Positions 1 through 8,143 are shown, numbered from the stretch's first letter. The stretch is DNA of 64,000 nucleotides from Flavobacteriales bacterium (GCA_016788205.1 JAEUTA010000023.1:1-64000); one strand, 5' to 3'. A program made the numbers and translations. The notes: generated by a model not told the origin, from the letters alone.

Positions 1-1
1 T

Positions 2-82
2 ACCGAGTGGATGTACGACTACAACCATCTTCGTCCTCACAAAGCACTCGGATACCGGCCGCCAGTGCTCATCCAACCCTGA
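2..82 (+). pseudogene. 3' end of IS3-family transposase (OrfB)
   Basis: The first 26 codons of the window encode a peptide with YNHLRPHKALGY followed by PP and a stop. This is the usual C-terminus of the IS3-family DDE integrase-core transposase (YNxxRPHxxLGYxPP). Only this tail is visible because the window starts inside the gene, so it could be the end of an intact element lying upstream. It marks the left border of the accessory region. No inverted repeat of the element could be recognised downstream of the stop. Confidence 0.75.
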
Positions 83-141
83 TCCCAAAATGCCCTTGGA
101 GCCTCTAGTTATGATCGGCCCGAAATCAGGGGAAGCTTACA

Positions 142-256
142 TTCAGCACCGGTGAGATGTAGCTTGATCTCCAAGGCCTAGGTTCAGTGCTGAAAGGAAG
201 CACTCGCGGCTACGTGGCTGCAGGGTCCCGAGGCGGAGACCCTGCAGAGGTTTAAA
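142..256 (+). repeat. Dispersed hairpin repeat, right part (copy 0)
   Basis: About 115 bp closely matching 1711-1822, with shared blocks TTCAGTGCTGAAAGGAAG and CTCGCGGCTACGTGGCT. It ends in a perfect 10-bp stem, CTGCAGGGTC (218-227) with GACCCTGCAG (238-247), then GGTTTAAAG. It lies 3' of the minus-strand gene at 289-1500. The left part of the element is absent here. Confidence 0.75.
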
Positions 257-288
257 GTGAGGAAGTGCATAGCTCTTTGATGTGCCGT

Positions 289-1500
289 CTAGTTTATGCG
301 GATGTAGAAGTAAACTGTCACGTTTCTTGGCCTCGTGTCCCCCGTTGCACCACTGTTCCCTTGGGTAGAAAACACTGAACTCGCATTATTCGGTGCGCAC
401 GCAAGGCCAACGCTCGTCCCTGGTGTGTTGTTTGTTAGATAACCATGCGTATGATTGCCTACTCCATCGTCTTGGAACTGGCCTGCGCTCTGGCCCTCTG
501 GATTCTTGCGATTGTCGGATAAAGGAGCAAGACTTGGACTGGGAACTCCATAGTCATTAATACCCCTCAAGAATTGTCCACGTAGATCCGGCACATTCCC
601 ACCTGAATATTTCCCGTACATGCTCGACCCGACCGCGCGACCATCACAAGGAACCCAGGGGATGACCGAAAGATCCATCGCCGCGGTCATTGATTCAAAA
701 CCATTGGCAGCCATGAACTCATTGTAGGGAAGCACTGAGCTTACGATACTTCCTATCGGTGTTGCATTCCGATCCACAACAGGCACTCCGGGAATTTGAA
801 GCGCGGGAACAGACATTTGCTCACGAACGTTGATCACCAATGATGCGGGCACTCTTGAGTCTACGCGCTTAAAGTACTGTGAGAAGCCTCTGCCATCGGC
901 AAGAACTAATCCATCAACAAAGAGATTCGTACCTACCGGAATCATACCGGTATAGAGTGCGGGACCTTTCAGGGTAACACTTCCACCAGCAGGTTTTGAG
1001 TCATACTGCACCTGAATGAAAAAGATGCCAGCCATATCTCCTCCTGTTAGGTAGCTGACTCCAATTTGCTGCTGCTTGCAAACCTCCAAACACGCCTTAT
1101 ATGCACTTAGCATATTATCGCTAAATCGGTCGCTCACTATATCTTTAAACTGATAGTCAGTGAGATACTGTTGGTTGATGGCCATTAGTTGCATTTGATA
1201 GAATCGGTCTTCGCTTCTTGCACTATTTGCATTCAAATGATTCGAACCGCTAACTGGTAGTGCCTCAACAAAACCAGAGGCTTTATTGGACCAAGAGAAA
1301 TTCTTGTTTCTCTTCATCTGCCTTTGTTCCTGTTCACTACTGACCATATATCGATATAGCCATTCACGCATATCAGAGATTTCAAAAGCTGTATAGTGAT
1401 CCATAAGATCTCTATCAACACTACATGTACAACCAGTAGTTTGTGCTTGCAAAATGCTCGATGCAACGAACGCCGCGGATGCTAGGATAGAACGTATCAT
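289..1500 (-). CDS. Secreted protein with phage tail-collar-like C-terminal domain
   Basis: A 403-residue protein with an N-terminal signal peptide (about residues 1-20, ending LQAQ). The C-terminal 150 residues carry the pattern of phage tail-fibre collar domains: VPDLRGQFLRG at 303-313, an NHTHG motif at 349-353, and TRPRNVTVYFYIRIN as the last 15 residues. The middle (about 20-250) is not recognised. Phage collar proteins are cytoplasmic virion parts and lack signal peptides, so this is inferred to be a collar/trimerisation domain reused in an exported protein. It is less GC-rich than the core genes. A repeat copy sits 3' of it (142-256) and another lies upstream (1571-1822). No other phage genes are nearby. 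Confidence 0.7.
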   Translation of the reverse strand: MIRSILASAAFVASSILQAQTTGCTCSVDRDLMDHYTAFEISDMREWLYRYMVSSEQEQRQMKRNKNFSWSNKASGFVEALPVSGSNHLNANSARSEDRFYQMQLMAINQQYLTDYQFKDIVSDRFSDNMLSAYKACLEVCKQQQIGVSYLTGGDMAGIFFIQVQYDSKPAGGSVTLKGPALYTGMIPVGTNLFVDGLVLADGRGFSQYFKRVDSRVPASLVINVREQMSVPALQIPGVPVVDRNATPIGSIVSSVLPYNEFMAANGFESMTAAMDLSVIPWVPCDGRAVGSSMYGKYSGGNVPDLRGQFLRGINDYGVPSPSLAPLSDNRKNPEGQSAGQFQDDGVGNHTHGYLTNNTPGTSVGLACAPNNASSVFSTQGNSGATGDTRPRNVTVYFYIRIN

Positions 1501-1570
1501 TTCTGTCTGAATTGGAACGTGAGTTTAGTGAAGAAAAATGTGACCTCCACCATCCTTGCCATATTCTCTG

Positions 1571-1822
1571 GACCCACGTAAGGTGTCCTCCCAAACTACC
1601 TAGCCCTCCGCAGCGCTCTAAGCCGGAGCAGGGTATCTTCCCAAGCCTCCGCAGCGCTCTATCCGCGCTCGCGAGGCTTTTGCGAAACGATGGCGGACGA
1701 CCGTACGGCCTTAGCACCGTGAGATGCACCTTGGTTTCCAAGGCCCAAGTTCAGTGCTGAAAGGAAGAACTCGCGGCTACGTGGCTACAGGGTACCGAGG
1801 CGGAGCCTGCCGCGCTTTAAAA
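1571..1822 (+). repeat. Dispersed hairpin repeat, near full length (copy 1)
   Basis: The left module (GGTGTCCTCC ... CTCGCGAGGCTTTTGCGAA ... GGCGGACGACC) is partly duplicated at 1571-1620 and complete at 1621-1710. The right module (1711-1822) matches copy 0 and includes the hairpin CCTTGGTTTCCAAGG. It sits between two minus-strand genes, just 3' of the one ending at 1848. It accounts for this 347-bp gap. Confidence 0.8.
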
Positions 1823-1847
1823 GCCCTCGGGACAGTCGTCGATCCCC

Positions 1848-2348
1848 TCACCGCCCGGTCTTCAACCGCGACAGCCGCTCCGCCCTGGTACTGAGCGGTG
1901 GACCTTTCGGCAGTTTGCCTGGTGTGCGCACGTCCTTTGGCTCAAAGAGGAAGAGCCCAGGGACGGTTTCATCCCAGCAGATGACGATCTCGCTGGGTAG
2001 CTTGGGGTCCACCAATAAGAGCTTGATCTCAAGGCGCATGAAGCCCAAGAGGAGGGGTACCACGGAGATCAACTGCAAGTGTTCCGGGCTATCCCGGTAG
2101 GTGGCCTCGGCCTCGAACGGATCCACCGAGGTGAATGCCATGTGCCCCAGTATGGATTCACCTTCCCACATGAGCGGAACCATGCTGCCCGACTCCCGGT
2201 CATGCGGCAGGTAGAGCCTGGCTTTTCCGGTGGCGAATTCGTGGATCACGGCATTCGCACGGTCCGGTGTAGGCTGTTCCTTATACGCCACTATCAAGGC
2301 GATCAGCACCTTGTTCTCTTCTGGTGTATGCTGGTCCATGGGCATCAT
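1848..2348 (-). CDS. SseB-like hypothetical protein
   Basis: A 166-residue soluble protein with no signal peptide or membrane segment. Residues about 8-80 (NKVLIALIVAYKEQPTP ... ARLYLPHDRE ... MAFTSVDPFEA) resemble the SseB N-terminal domain: a helical start, a strand with YLP and an FTS motif. SseB-family proteins are poorly characterised and some are linked to type VII or toxin-immunity loci. The in-frame region upstream to 2444 reads into repeat sequence, so the start is placed at the first of two nearby ATGs (2348, alternative 2339). The similarity is weak and the function is unknown. Confidence 0.55.
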   Translation of the reverse strand: MMPMDQHTPEENKVLIALIVAYKEQPTPDRANAVIHEFATGKARLYLPHDRESGSMVPLMWEGESILGHMAFTSVDPFEAEATYRDSPEHLQLISVVPLLLGFMRLEIKLLLVDPKLPSEIVICWDETVPGLFLFEPKDVRTPGKLPKGPPLSTRAERLSRLKTGR

Positions 2349-2470
2349 CGAAAGTAGCGTTCCCGTTCTACGAAGATGGTAATGCGCGCTGCATTTGCGC
2401 TTCAGTTGGTACGCGGGATCCGACCCGGACAGGGCACCGAACACAGTTCTGAGCCGTCCATCCGCGCATT

Positions 2471-2563
2471 TGGCGGATGACCCTGCGCGCCTCTTGAAGC
2501 ACCTTTGAGGCAGGGTGCCTTCGTTCCTCAGGAGACCCTTCGGCGGTTTGAAACGTTTGTTGC
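2471..2563 (+). repeat. Dispersed hairpin repeat, partial (right part)
   Basis: Starts with the 3' arm of the left module (TGGCGGATGACCCTGCG), then a short hairpin block GCAGGGTGCCTTCG...CTCAGGAGACCC and the typical end GGCGGTTTGAAA. The same right end occurs at 6315-6358. It lies between the divergent genes at 1848-2348 (minus) and 2647-3261 (plus). The rest of this 298-bp gap has no recognisable feature. Confidence 0.65.
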
Positions 2564-2646
2564 CTAACCCAACACAGCCTCACATATCTTCGACGATAGT
2601 CAACAGACGGTATCCTGGGTAAGATTCATACTGAAGAAGTTTGAGC

Positions 2647-3261
2647 ATGAGCACTGAAGCATGGGGCGTAATTAGTGGTGTTGTGTTTGGCATAGTTGGA
2701 TGGTGGGCAGGTAGACACGAACGCCGGGTAGCCCGCGAGAATTTTGAGTTGAGCGCAGCCCAAGCAGCAAGCCAATGGCTCAGTGATATCAGAGTATGGG
2801 CGGCTGAAGCGGTTGACGTCCTTTCAGAGGCTCAGTACCGTTCATCGGATACATTAAGCGAAGAGGTCTTGCGCACGTGTAAGCATCGATTATCAGCACT
2901 AGTTGACAGGGGGAGATTCTTCCTCCCAAACCGACGTTACCCCGGATTTCCGCAGCTAGATAAACACGAGGCCTATCGCGGTTCTAGACATGCCGCGCTG
3001 GACCCCCTCGTAGCTGCGATCAACGTCCTCGACGGGACCATTGGATCACACAAAGACACTTCTAGTGCGCTTGAAGCTATGCGTCGTGAGTTTGTTTCCC
3101 GAATTCAGAGCATCCTTTCTCCAGAAGCTGTGAATCAGCAAGTCGTTGAACTCGTTGCAAAATCGAGGAATCAGAAATTGACTGATGAAACGCTAGGGGG
3201 ATTGATTACGAAACACCACGCCCCCGGTGCTGATCGACTACTAAATCCGACGGCTAAGTAG
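2647..3261 (+). CDS. Hypothetical protein with N-terminal membrane helix
   Basis: A 204-residue protein with one predicted transmembrane helix at about residues 5-20 (WGVISGVVFGIVGWWAG), then a charged helical region (RHERRVARENFEL). The soluble remainder is probably alpha-helical and cytoplasmic. I do not recognise the family. ATG at 2647 is preferred over TTG at 2641. It is followed by a truncated repeat copy (3278-3312) and then by the TIR-domain gene on the same strand, so the two may be co-transcribed. A membrane partner beside a TIR effector is suggestive of a defence pair, but this is inference only. Confidence 0.65.
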   Translation: MSTEAWGVISGVVFGIVGWWAGRHERRVARENFELSAAQAASQWLSDIRVWAAEAVDVLSEAQYRSSDTLSEEVLRTCKHRLSALVDRGRFFLPNRRYPGFPQLDKHEAYRGSRHAALDPLVAAINVLDGTIGSHKDTSSALEAMRREFVSRIQSILSPEAVNQQVVELVAKSRNQKLTDETLGGLITKHHAPGADRLLNPTAK

Positions 3262-3277
3262 CCACCGCTAGCGAGGT

Positions 3278-3312
3278 TAGACCCGCGCAGGGTGTCCTCC
3301 AAACCGCCCTCC
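3278..3312 (+). repeat. Dispersed hairpin repeat, left edge only (copy 2)
   Basis: TAGACCCGCGCAGGGTGTCC plus the next few bases, identical to the left edge of copies 5 and 9. The element breaks off just before the start codon of the TIR gene (3319). It is preceded by GT, giving GTTAGAC, the only copy with an integron-like GTTRRRY heptamer. Confidence 0.75.
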
Positions 3313-3318
3313 ACTGAC

Positions 3319-4065
3319 ATGAGCAAAAAGGTTTTCATCAGCTATTCGAACGACGATAAGAACAAGATGCGCTCTCTTGAGAAGAGACTTAAGAGCGGCG
3401 GGGTCCTGACTCCGATCATCATTGCCGATGATCGCAAACCCTCGGTGTTACTCAGCGATAAGGTGAAGCGAGGGATCGAAGAATGCGACTACTTCGTTCC
3501 GATACTAACAAAGCGTAGCATTATCAATCAATGGGTCAATCAAGAGATCGGTTACGCCACGGCTCTTAAGCGATCTATCGTCCCGCTCGTTGAGGCTCAG
3601 ATCATCAATAAGCTGAAGGGCTTCATTCACAAGCAAACGGACCTGCCTTTTCAGTTTAAGTCGAACACAAAGAGTGCTCATTCAGAAGCTTCGATCTTCT
3701 CGAAACGAGCGAAGGTCCTTGCCAATCACCTATTGCTGGAAAATGAAATACTACCTGAAGAGGTAAGTGCTGAGAACTTCTTTCCAGGCATTTGGGAGTG
3801 TGAGTACACTCTCAATGGCAAGAAAGGAATTGACCCTAGGGTAGAGATCAAGAATGGGAACGACTACTACAGCAATGGCAAACTATATTTCAAAGTGGAC
3901 GACCTGAGGATCGACCTGAAAAAGGGTGGAATGTCCTTCACGAAGTGCGACCCAAAGGATGGTAGCCGCATAGCACATAACGTGCTGCGCATCGTCAAGC
4001 TGAACGAACGATACGAGGGTCTGGAGAATGGCCAGACTCCCATCGCCTACTATCGTATTGACTAG
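3319..4065 (+). CDS. TIR-domain protein with C-terminal beta-rich domain
   Basis: A 248-residue cytoplasmic protein. Residues 1 to about 135 form a TIR domain: strand A is VFISYS (5-10) and a conserved W-V-N-Q-E segment puts the candidate catalytic Glu at residue 76. Bacterial TIR domains commonly cleave NAD+ or make cyclic ADP-ribose signals, often in anti-phage defence or as toxins. The last 100 residues (from about FFPGIWECEY) look beta-rich, lipocalin-like, and could be the sensing part. ATG at 3319 is chosen because the in-frame GTG further upstream lies inside the repeat. The stop TAG (4063-4065) is also the first three bases of repeat copy 3. The NADase role is inferred. Confidence 0.8.
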   Translation: MSKKVFISYSNDDKNKMRSLEKRLKSGGVLTPIIIADDRKPSVLLSDKVKRGIEECDYFVPILTKRSIINQWVNQEIGYATALKRSIVPLVEAQIINKLKGFIHKQTDLPFQFKSNTKSAHSEASIFSKRAKVLANHLLLENEILPEEVSAENFFPGIWECEYTLNGKKGIDPRVEIKNGNDYYSNGKLYFKVDDLRIDLKKGGMSFTKCDPKDGSRIAHNVLRIVKLNERYEGLENGQTPIAYYRID

Positions 4066-4160
4066 ACCCACGCAGTCTGACCTCCCCAACCACCGCACCG
4101 CTCTCTCCGCGCTCGCGAGGCTTTTGCGAAGCGATGGCGGACGACCCTGCGGCCTGTTCC
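4063..4160 (+). repeat. Dispersed hairpin repeat, left module (copy 3)
   Basis: Starts TAGACCCACGCAG and overlaps the TIR stop codon. It contains the conserved core CTCGCGAGGCTTTTGCGAAG and ends GGCGGACGACCCTGCGG. It lies between convergent genes, 3' of both the TIR gene and the FN3 gene. Confidence 0.8.
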
Positions 4161-4189
4161 AGTAATTTCCAACAGCACCCCCGAACGTC

Positions 4190-4216
4190 AAAAACCCCCA
4201 GGAGATCCCGGGGGTC
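4190..4216 (-). terminator. Rho-independent terminator for the FN3 gene
   Basis: On the minus strand ACCCCC and GGGGGT pair around a 10-base loop and run into TTTTTG. It lies about 42 bp past the stop of the minus-strand FN3 gene. Confidence 0.75.
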
Positions 4217-4257
4217 TTGACAGAGAAGAGGATGTTACACCGCTGTCCGTGCGGGCA

Positions 4258-4878
4258 TCATGCGGCGCGGCCACCTACCACATCACTGGCTGGTCCTTCG
4301 CCGATACGGCCAAGGGCAGTGACGCGGAAAGAATAGAACTGGCCGGGCACGAGGTCCGCGATGCGGGCTTTCGTGCGGCTGCACACCATGGTCATGGTCC
4401 ACTTGGTGGGGTCCGAAGCATCGCCCGCGTTGATGTACACCTGGTACATGCGGGCATCCTCCACACCTTTCCAAGTGAGGTCCACGCTGCCCTCGAAGGC
4501 GCTTGCGCGCACCTCGAGCTTGCTGGGTGGAGCCAGGGATGTGGAAGGCTCCGGCTTTTTAGCCAGATCGAAACCGCTGCTAACGGCTTTGTCCACATCG
4601 CCCCCGGCCACGTTATTGACATAACGGGCCAGGTTCACCAACATAATGCGCAGTTCGGTCGCAAGCGCGTTGCGCACAGCGATGTCGGCTGTGGCGCGGC
4701 TTTCGGCCTGTGCCACGGCTTTCACCAGTGCTTCACGTTTTGCGGTGACGGCGATGATCGTCGGGTTCGGGGTGGTGAAGTTGACGTTGGCCGTCATCTT
4801 GCCCTCCACGAATTCCGACTTGGCGATGAGCCCATCGGCGTTGAGGCCTGTGGTTCCTGCTTTGATCAGTTTCATCAT
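4258..4878 (-). CDS. Fibronectin type III domain protein
   Basis: A 206-residue protein of a type common in Bacteroidota. The N-terminal half is helical (KLIKAGTTGLNADGLIAKSE ... LVNLARYVNNVAGG). It ends in one FN3 domain, about residues 115-206 (PSKLEVRASAFEGSVDLTW ... MYQVYINAG ... YSFRVTALGRIGEGPASDV). No signal peptide is visible, and the role is unknown. The start is at the double ATG 4878/4875, because the upstream extension to 5013 is rich in Arg and Pro and looks non-coding. A strong terminator follows. Homologues are usually lone genes of about this length. Confidence 0.8.
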   Translation of the reverse strand: MMKLIKAGTTGLNADGLIAKSEFVEGKMTANVNFTTPNPTIIAVTAKREALVKAVAQAESRATADIAVRNALATELRIMLVNLARYVNNVAGGDVDKAVSSGFDLAKKPEPSTSLAPPSKLEVRASAFEGSVDLTWKGVEDARMYQVYINAGDASDPTKWTMTMVCSRTKARIADLVPGQFYSFRVTALGRIGEGPASDVVGGRAA

Positions 4879-5595
4879 TGTTCGTTTTGGTTGTTCCGTC
4901 CGGCTTCGAGTGCTTCTGGTTGTCTCCGGCCTCGGCGCATCCGTTGGGGATCCCGCTGGCCGAGGGTTTGAACGCCGATTCCCGTTGCCCCATTTGCGAA
5001 AAGCGCTCCTCATTTGTTGAAAACCCTGCCGAAGTGCCTACTGACAAGGGTTCCAGAGGGTGCACGCATTCGTGCTTTTAACACTTCCGGGGCCTGAACA
5101 GCGGACATCTGCGGCGTAAAAAAGGGCACCATCCCCGTGTTCTCCGTTCTGTTGCGCATGAACGTGCCGTTCACGCGTATGGTTTCATTCGGTGTGCGCG
5201 TAGTTGCCGCATGCATGCGCGTGTAAGTGGCGACTACGCCCGTGAACACCGCATGTGCGCGCGTGTTCGCCGGCATCTTGCGCATGCACGCCGCATGCGT
5301 GCGCGTAACTGCGGCAGGTAGGCGCATGACCGCCGCACCCATGCCCGCAACGGCGACGAACAGGCCGCGAACAGCCGCGAACACGCCGGTGAACGCACAC
5401 GGTACACCGCTCGTGAACCGCAACCTGTTGAAACAGCAAGAGCCCCATTGGCAAGAACACGGATACCGCTGCGTTGCAGCCGGTGTGTTGCACGAACGCG
5501 CCGGGGATTCGCCGGTGTGGTAGCGGATCGCCGGGAACGGTATCCCTGCGGCTTGCACCCACCGGTGCACCTCTTGCGCGGCAAAACCCACCACC
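4879..5595. other. Long gene-poor stretch with 21-bp repeats
   Basis: A 717-bp gap between the FN3 gene and the gene at 5596. Its centre is the 21-bp-period repeat described at 5100-5393. Several frames stay open across it on both strands (for example 5010-5636 minus and 5227-5523 plus), but their composition is odd and none has a recognisable domain. No gene is called with confidence. The plus-strand frame 5227-5523 is the same frame as the following gene and is separated from it by one TAG (5521-5523). Confidence 0.6.
5100..5393 (-). repeat. Degenerate 21-bp tandem repeat, about 14 units
   Basis: Read on the minus strand (frame of 5010-5636), the translation falls into 14 consecutive heptads, each roughly x-T-(R/G)-x-x-A-A. 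Examples are VTRTHAA, CMRKMPA, NTRAHAV, FTGVVAT, YTRMHAA and TTRTPNE. At the DNA level this is a diverged 21-bp period rich in GCGCATG and ACGCGT words. Either a heptad-repeat peptide or a non-coding minisatellite would give this pattern, and the strand that matters is uncertain. Confidence 0.65.
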
Positions 5596-6168
5596 ATGGG
5601 ACCAGCCGCCTTGGGCCTTGAACTGCCCTGCCACAAACTGCCACCGCACCATGGACTGCTGATGGCCCTGTACGAAGGGCAGGTACTGGGCTGCTACGCG
5701 CAACGCACCGGCCGCCTGCTGCCACCGCGGCACCTGGGGCGGGACCTGATCGCCCTGCTGGCGCAGTGCGAAAAGCGCTTGCGCACGCACATCAAGGCCT
5801 TGCCCAACGGCCACGCTGCGCACGCCCGGCAACTGGTGGAGGCCCATGTGAACTGGGAGAAGGAGGTGCGCGCCAACTACCTCACCGGCCACTACCTGCG
5901 CGTGGCCCAGAGCGAATGTTTCGCCTGCTGGGAAGTGCCGGAGGTGGTGCGCCGCCAGCTGGCCCGCCAGCAAGCCCCGGGCTGGACAGGCGACATCCTC
6001 ACCATCGCCCTGGTGCTCCCCGTTACCCCCTGCCTGCGCCTGCTGGACAAGGTGAGCGCCTACCACCACGCCCCCGGCCGCAATGCCACAGGCCATTGGG
6101 TGCAAATGGCCGATGCCCACGTGCAAGCCTGCCTGTGCGCCGGATGTTTGGTGGTGGTGGTGGAGTAA
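5596..6168 (+). CDS. Hypothetical protein
   Basis: A 190-residue protein of unknown family, without signal peptide. It is helical and rich in His, Arg and Cys in the middle (LAQCEKRLRTHIKALPNGH ... HVNWEKEVRANYL), with a conserved-looking tail (GRNATGHWVQMADAHVQ). Support for coding comes from a second partial copy of its 3' end at 13101-13197, where the differences leave the peptide largely intact. The ATG at 5596 is the first after the in-frame TAG at 5521. A repeat copy begins 18 bp after the stop. The minus-strand frame across it is judged a shadow. Confidence 0.55.
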   Translation: MGPAALGLELPCHKLPPHHGLLMALYEGQVLGCYAQRTGRLLPPRHLGRDLIALLAQCEKRLRTHIKALPNGHAAHARQLVEAHVNWEKEVRANYLTGHYLRVAQSECFACWEVPEVVRRQLARQQAPGWTGDILTIALVLPVTPCLRLLDKVSAYHHAPGRNATGHWVQMADAHVQACLCAGCLVVVVE

Positions 6169-6185
6169 GGTGTAGGCGGAGCCAC

Positions 6186-6358
6186 TAGACCGGCGCAGGG
6201 TGTCCCTCCCCAACCTCCCCAGCGCTCTCTACGCTCACGCGGCTGTTGCGAAGCCAAGGTGGATGACGATGCGACAGACTCGAACAAGGGTCACGAGCCG
6301 ATGCGCACAGCTGAGGAAGGGTCCCTTCGTACCTCAGGAGACCGTGCGGCGGTTTAGA
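6186..6358 (+). repeat. Dispersed hairpin repeat (copy 4)
   Basis: Starts TAGACCGGCGCAGGGTGTCC and ends GCGGCGGTTTAGAG. The central stem is diverged (GGCT...AGCC instead of CGCTCGC...GCGAAGCG), but pairing is still possible. It fills most of the 291-bp gap between the gene ending at 6168 and the GTG start at 6460. Confidence 0.75.
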
Positions 6359-6459
6359 GCGGGAGCGGCTTCTGAGTAGACAGCCCAATAGCGCAGTGAT
6401 GTTTTCAACAATCCTTGGAACAGGGCGTCCGTTAAGATAGCTTCAAACCGCTTCTAACT

Positions 6460-7890
6460 GTGAGCCTTACACGGGTACATAGGGTCTTGTGCGCTGTTGC
6501 CGTATGCTGTGTCGGGCATTCCATAAGCGGCCAATCACGTTGGCAGCAGTTGGGCAGCGGTTTAGCGTCAGGGGGCGCCCAGTGCTTTCTAGAGGACGTG
6601 GAGAACGATGTTCTTTACCTCGGCGGCTCAATGACTCTGGCAGGTGACGGAACGATCATCTCTGGCATCGCGAAATTCGATGGTGCGCATCTTGCACCTC
6701 TTGGCTGCGCTTTCAATTGGGATTGCACCCCTCCCGTAACGCCGAGTGGTTTGGGCAACAGTGGTATCGTGACTTTGACCTTCTGGAATGGCAGTCTATA
6801 TGCAGGAGGTTATTTCTACTCCATAGACGGCGAGGCTGCCTACAACATAGCCCGATGGGACGGTACTGCATGGCACAACCTAGGTACCGGGCTTAATGCC
6901 AGTGTAACACGCATTCACGGTTATCCAGATGGATTGTATGTGACGGGGCTATTCGATCAAGCCGGGGACGTTACCGCCCATGGCGTAGCGCGGTGGGATG
7001 GATCTGAATGGCATGACGTATTCGACGTGCCCCTGTTCAGTTCATCGGACATCAACCGGATCAACGACGTGGCTTGGTACAATGGTGAACTCTACATCGC
7101 CGGTAAATTCTATGGGCAGGATGGCATGGAGAATATCGCGCGCTACGATGGCAGCATGTGGCGCCCGGTAGGTCAAGGCATACAAGGGAGCTACTCCGCC
7201 GTTAACCTGCTGGAGGTGCATGATGGGTTGCTTTATGTGGCCGGTGGCTTCGCACGGTCCGGCCCGTTCGGCCCGCCGGACAACCCCGGCTGCGGCATCG
7301 TTACCTGGGATGGTGCGCAATGGGGCACCTTGGGCGAAGGCACCAACGGATCACCCAACCCCACGATCTACCGCATGGACTGGATACGCGACACGCTGTA
7401 TGTTACCGGCCGCTTCAACACCATCGGCGGTGTGCCCAGTGGCCGCGTGGCGAAATGGGACGGTACACGCTGGTGCAGCCTGGTGCCGCCGGAGTATTTC
7501 TACCCGGACATCGTGGCGCTCGGCTCCTTCCGCGATACGCTCATCGTAGGTGGTTCTTTCACCGTGGCCGGACCGGATAGCATAGACCGCATCGCACAAT
7601 GGGTAAGCGGTGCCTACACCAGCGCTTGCGGAACCAGCGTGGGGCTGCACGAGCAGGCTGCTGGAGATGCGTTCTCCGTCTACGTGGATCCTGCTTGCTC
7701 AGAGCTCTTGCTACAAGGCGTCCATCCACAAGCGGTGCCTCAAGTCTCGATCCACGATGCCACCGGCCGACTGCTGCGCTACGAGCTCCTTGGTAGTAGT
7801 AGAAGAATGGCGATCTCCGATCTGGCGAGCGGCTGTTACGTGGTACACATCCGCGAAGTAGGTGCGGTCCGTTTCGTGGTCCGCCGTTGA
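6460..7890 (+). CDS. Secreted beta-propeller protein with T9SS type A sorting domain
   Basis: A 476-residue protein with a signal peptide (about 1-24, ending ISGQ). Six or more repeated blades follow the pattern LYVAGxF...G...VARWDGxxWxxLG, typical of delta-60-like/Kelch-like propellers in Bacteroidota. The last 80 residues (DAFSVYVDPACSELLLQG ... SIHDATGRLL ... ISDLASGCYVVHIR ... FVVRR) form a T9SS type A C-terminal sorting domain. The protein is thus expected to be exported by the type IX system and attached to the surface. The start is GTG at 6460, since no ATG precedes the hydrophobic signal. Repeat copies flank it on both sides. Confidence 0.85.
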   Translation: MSLTRVHRVLCAVAVCCVGHSISGQSRWQQLGSGLASGGAQCFLEDVENDVLYLGGSMTLAGDGTIISGIAKFDGAHLAPLGCAFNWDCTPPVTPSGLGNSGIVTLTFWNGSLYAGGYFYSIDGEAAYNIARWDGTAWHNLGTGLNASVTRIHGYPDGLYVTGLFDQAGDVTAHGVARWDGSEWHDVFDVPLFSSSDINRINDVAWYNGELYIAGKFYGQDGMENIARYDGSMWRPVGQGIQGSYSAVNLLEVHDGLLYVAGGFARSGPFGPPDNPGCGIVTWDGAQWGTLGEGTNGSPNPTIYRMDWIRDTLYVTGRFNTIGGVPSGRVAKWDGTRWCSLVPPEYFYPDIVALGSFRDTLIVGGSFTVAGPDSIDRIAQWVSGAYTSACGTSVGLHEQAAGDAFSVYVDPACSELLLQGVHPQAVPQVSIHDATGRLLRYELLGSSRRMAISDLASGCYVVHIREVGAVRFVVRR

Positions 7891-7917
7891 ACGCGTGCGC
7901 GACCACGTGTTGGTCAT

Positions 7918-8143
7918 TAGACCCGCGCAGGTTTCTAGACCCGCGCAGGGTGTCCTCCAAAACATCCGCAGCGGTCTGTCCCCGCTCGCGAGGCTTTTGC
8001 GAAGTGATGGCGGGCGCCCCTGCGGCCTCCAGCCCCTGCGGGATGTTCCTTGGTCCACCAAGGACGACGACCAACCTTGAAAGCGGAACCCTCCGCTACG
8101 TGGCTACAAGGTCCCGAGGCGGAGGCCCTGCAGGGGTTCAAAT
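7918..8143 (+). repeat. Dispersed hairpin repeat, full length (copy 5)
   Basis: The most complete copy. TAGACCCGCGCAGG occurs twice (7918 and 7936), followed by the conserved left module, then the hairpin CCTTGGTCCACCAAGG, and the right module (CTACGTGGCTACAAGGTCC ... GAGGCCCTGCAGGGGTTCAAA). The left end (TAGACC) and right end (GGTTCA) are imperfect inverted repeats of each other. It accounts for most of the 334-bp gap. Confidence 0.85.

Noticed and set aside
289..1500. Prophage remnant
   Set aside because: Only one domain resembles a phage part, and it follows a signal peptide. No capsid, terminase, portal or integrase genes are nearby.
5185..6213. 342-residue minus-strand open frame antisense to the gene at 5596
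   Set aside because: His/Gly/Ala-rich composition; the duplicated 3' fragment at 13101 keeps the plus-strand peptide, which supports the plus-strand gene.
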